Shown one piece after another: positions 13,392-14,533 of a stretch of 14,533 nt of DNA (position 1 is its first letter; each line of letters opens with the position of its first letter). The position numbers were made by a program, and so were the translations under genes. The stretch comes from Chloroflexota bacterium. Lineage in GTDB: Bacteria; Chloroflexota; FW602-bin22; JACPRP01. The DNA is taken from NCBI GenBank assembly GCA_016210495.1, contig JACQUC010000076.1, positions 1 through 14,533 on the forward strand, read 5' to 3'. The notes below the pieces were generated by a model that saw only the letters and a list, made by a program, of their open reading frames with translations, was not told where the DNA came from and searched no databases.

Positions 13392-14533
13392 AAGCGTTCC
13401 TCATGTATAGGGATCAAGATTTCGACTTGCAGCGGCTATTGCCGTGGAATGAAGCAGCGTTGACGCAAGACCTGGAGCTAAACACGCTGTTCGATGCGAT
13501 GGCGCTCGGTGACAAGTTCTTATTCGAAGTGGCAAAACACGCTGTTCTTTCCGGCTTGGAGGATTTGAATACAATACTGTATCGCCAAGATATTCTTCGG
13601 GATTGCTTGGGGAACCCTTCGATTATCAGGGAGATCTACGATATCGCGGTCGGTGCACTTGAGGTCGAGAAAAAGCATTATTGGTGCTTTTCCAGTAGAT
13701 ATCCCAGCTCGATACTGCACGGATCGATAGAAGTACTGCAAATGTTTGTAGGTATGCTTAAGAGACTCAGAAACATCGCCGATGAACACGCCAAGGAATT
13801 TGAGTCGGAGGGCTTTACGACGTTTTTCGCAATGCTCAAAAAAGAGCTGGGTGAGGAATATTTTGCTGAGGTGCAAAGACATCTAAGGGAACTGAAGTTC
13901 CGCGATGGGGTTTTGATCAGCACTGAGTTGGGCAAGGGCTACAAAGGCACCAACTACGTACTTCGTAAACCCCACGACAAAAAACAGGGCTGGGTGAAGC
14001 GGATCTTTGCGCAAAAACCGTCGGTCTACACCTTTTACATTGCTCCTCGCGATGAAGCCGGCGCCAGAGCACTGTCGGAATTGAGAGACCGCGGGATAAA
14101 CCTTGTCGCCAATGCTCTTGCCCAGTCCACTGACCATATTCGGAGCTTTTTCAATATGCTGCGGACCGAGTTGGCCTTTTACGTTGGTTGTTTGAACTTA
14201 CATAGGCAACTTGCTCAAATGGGCGAGCCAATATCCTTTCCCCTGCCCCTGGCTTCCTGGGAGCGCAAGCATAATTTTCAGGGACTGTTCGACGTCTGCC
14301 TGGCCCTGACGATGAACCAGAGCATTGTGGGCAACGATGTCAATGCTGACAATAAGCACCTCGTGATCATTACAGGCGCCAACCAGGGCGGCAAGTCCAC
14401 TTTTCTGCGCAGCATAGGCTTGTCCCAGTTGATGATGCAGTGCGGCATGTTTGCCCCCGCTGAGTCTTTCTGTGCCAACATTTGCGACGGCCTTTTCACG
14501 CACTACAAACGGGAAGAAGACCCTACCATGAAA
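13388..14533 (+). CDS. Second MutS-like ATPase, 3' truncated by the window end
   Basis: The frame opens at ATG 13388, overlapping the previous stop (ATGA), with AAGGAG about 12 nt upstream. It is still open at the last base, giving 382 residues. After a helical lever-like region, Walker A is TGANQGGKST (329-338), followed by LRSIGLSQLMMQCGMFAPAE and a GLFTHYKREEDPTMK signature. The Walker B region lies beyond the window. It is paralogous to the gene before it (ANQGGK against PNQGGK, FTHY against FTHF) but diverged throughout. Two adjacent translationally coupled MutS-like proteins suggest a heterodimer (inference). It also lacks a mismatch-recognition domain at the N-terminus. Confidence 0.87.
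   Translation, partial: MKAFLMYRDQDFDLQRLLPWNEAALTQDLELNTLFDAMALGDKFLFEVAKHAVLSGLEDLNTILYRQDILRDCLGNPSIIREIYDIAVGALEVEKKHYWCFSSRYPSSILHGSIEVLQMFVGMLKRLRNIADEHAKEFESEGFTTFFAMLKKELGEEYFAEVQRHLRELKFRDGVLISTELGKGYKGTNYVLRKPHDKKQGWVKRIFAQKPSVYTFYIAPRDEAGARALSELRDRGINLVANALAQSTDHIRSFFNMLRTELAFYVGCLNLHRQLAQMGEPISFPLPLASWERKHNFQGLFDVCLALTMNQSIVGNDVNADNKHLVIITGANQGGKSTFLRSIGLSQLMMQCGMFAPAESFCANICDGLFTHYKREEDPTMK

Noticed and set aside
1..14533. CRISPR arrays, insertion sequences, tRNA or rRNA genes
   Set aside because: No regularly spaced direct repeats, transposase-like frames, terminal inverted repeats or tRNA-like cloverleaf/TTCGA patterns were seen on either strand.

Overview
The window is bacterial chromosomal DNA of moderately high GC with compact, ATGA-overlapping operons. 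Nothing in it fixes the taxon. The set of families (RCK/TrkA pairs, a MoxR-DUF58-DUF4129 module, UspA, MutS-like ATPases) and a 'GTCATTCTGAG' intergenic palindrome would suit Chloroflexota or a similar deep Gram-positive-like lineage, but that is a weak inference.

Layout. (1) At 1-660 (+) lies the 3' end of a dihydropyrimidinase/dihydroorotase-type amidohydrolase, followed by a perfect inverted repeat. (2) At 753-4832 (-) is an ion-homeostasis operon: a P-type ATPase whose membrane motifs resemble the Na,K-ATPase (P2C) group, followed by two separate single-RCK TrkA-like proteins. It is driven by a perfect-consensus promoter (TTGACA-17-TATAAT). The leader RNA ends in a terminator-like hairpin, so the ATPase start is placed downstream of that hairpin. 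(3) At 5000-6340 (+) a promoter and a fluoride (crcB) riboswitch with its terminator precede two genes. The first encodes a small protein with a degenerate N-terminal family-I pyrophosphatase-like segment joined to a PH-like C-terminal half. The second encodes a UspA protein. (4) At 6417-10474 (-) a promoter and a second fluoride riboswitch with terminator precede moxR, a DUF58 gene and a membrane DUF4129 gene. (5) At 10483-14533 (+) a promoter and a third fluoride riboswitch with terminator precede a CPA2-type cation/proton antiporter and two MutS-like ATPase genes, the last cut off by the window end.

The main result is that three independent fluoride riboswitches sit within about 5.6 kb and control three transcription units. 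Two of them are divergent and share one 430-bp control region. In each, the 3' strand of the aptamer pseudoknot is also the 5' strand of an intrinsic terminator, as expected for a fluoride-ON transcriptional switch. No crcB/Fluc or CLC-F exporter is visible. The region therefore looks like a fluoride-response island made of an antiporter, a stress protein, a PPase-derived protein, MutS-like ATPases and, unexpectedly, a MoxR/DUF58 module. The aptamers were identified by reading sequence and pairing; no covariance-model search was possible.
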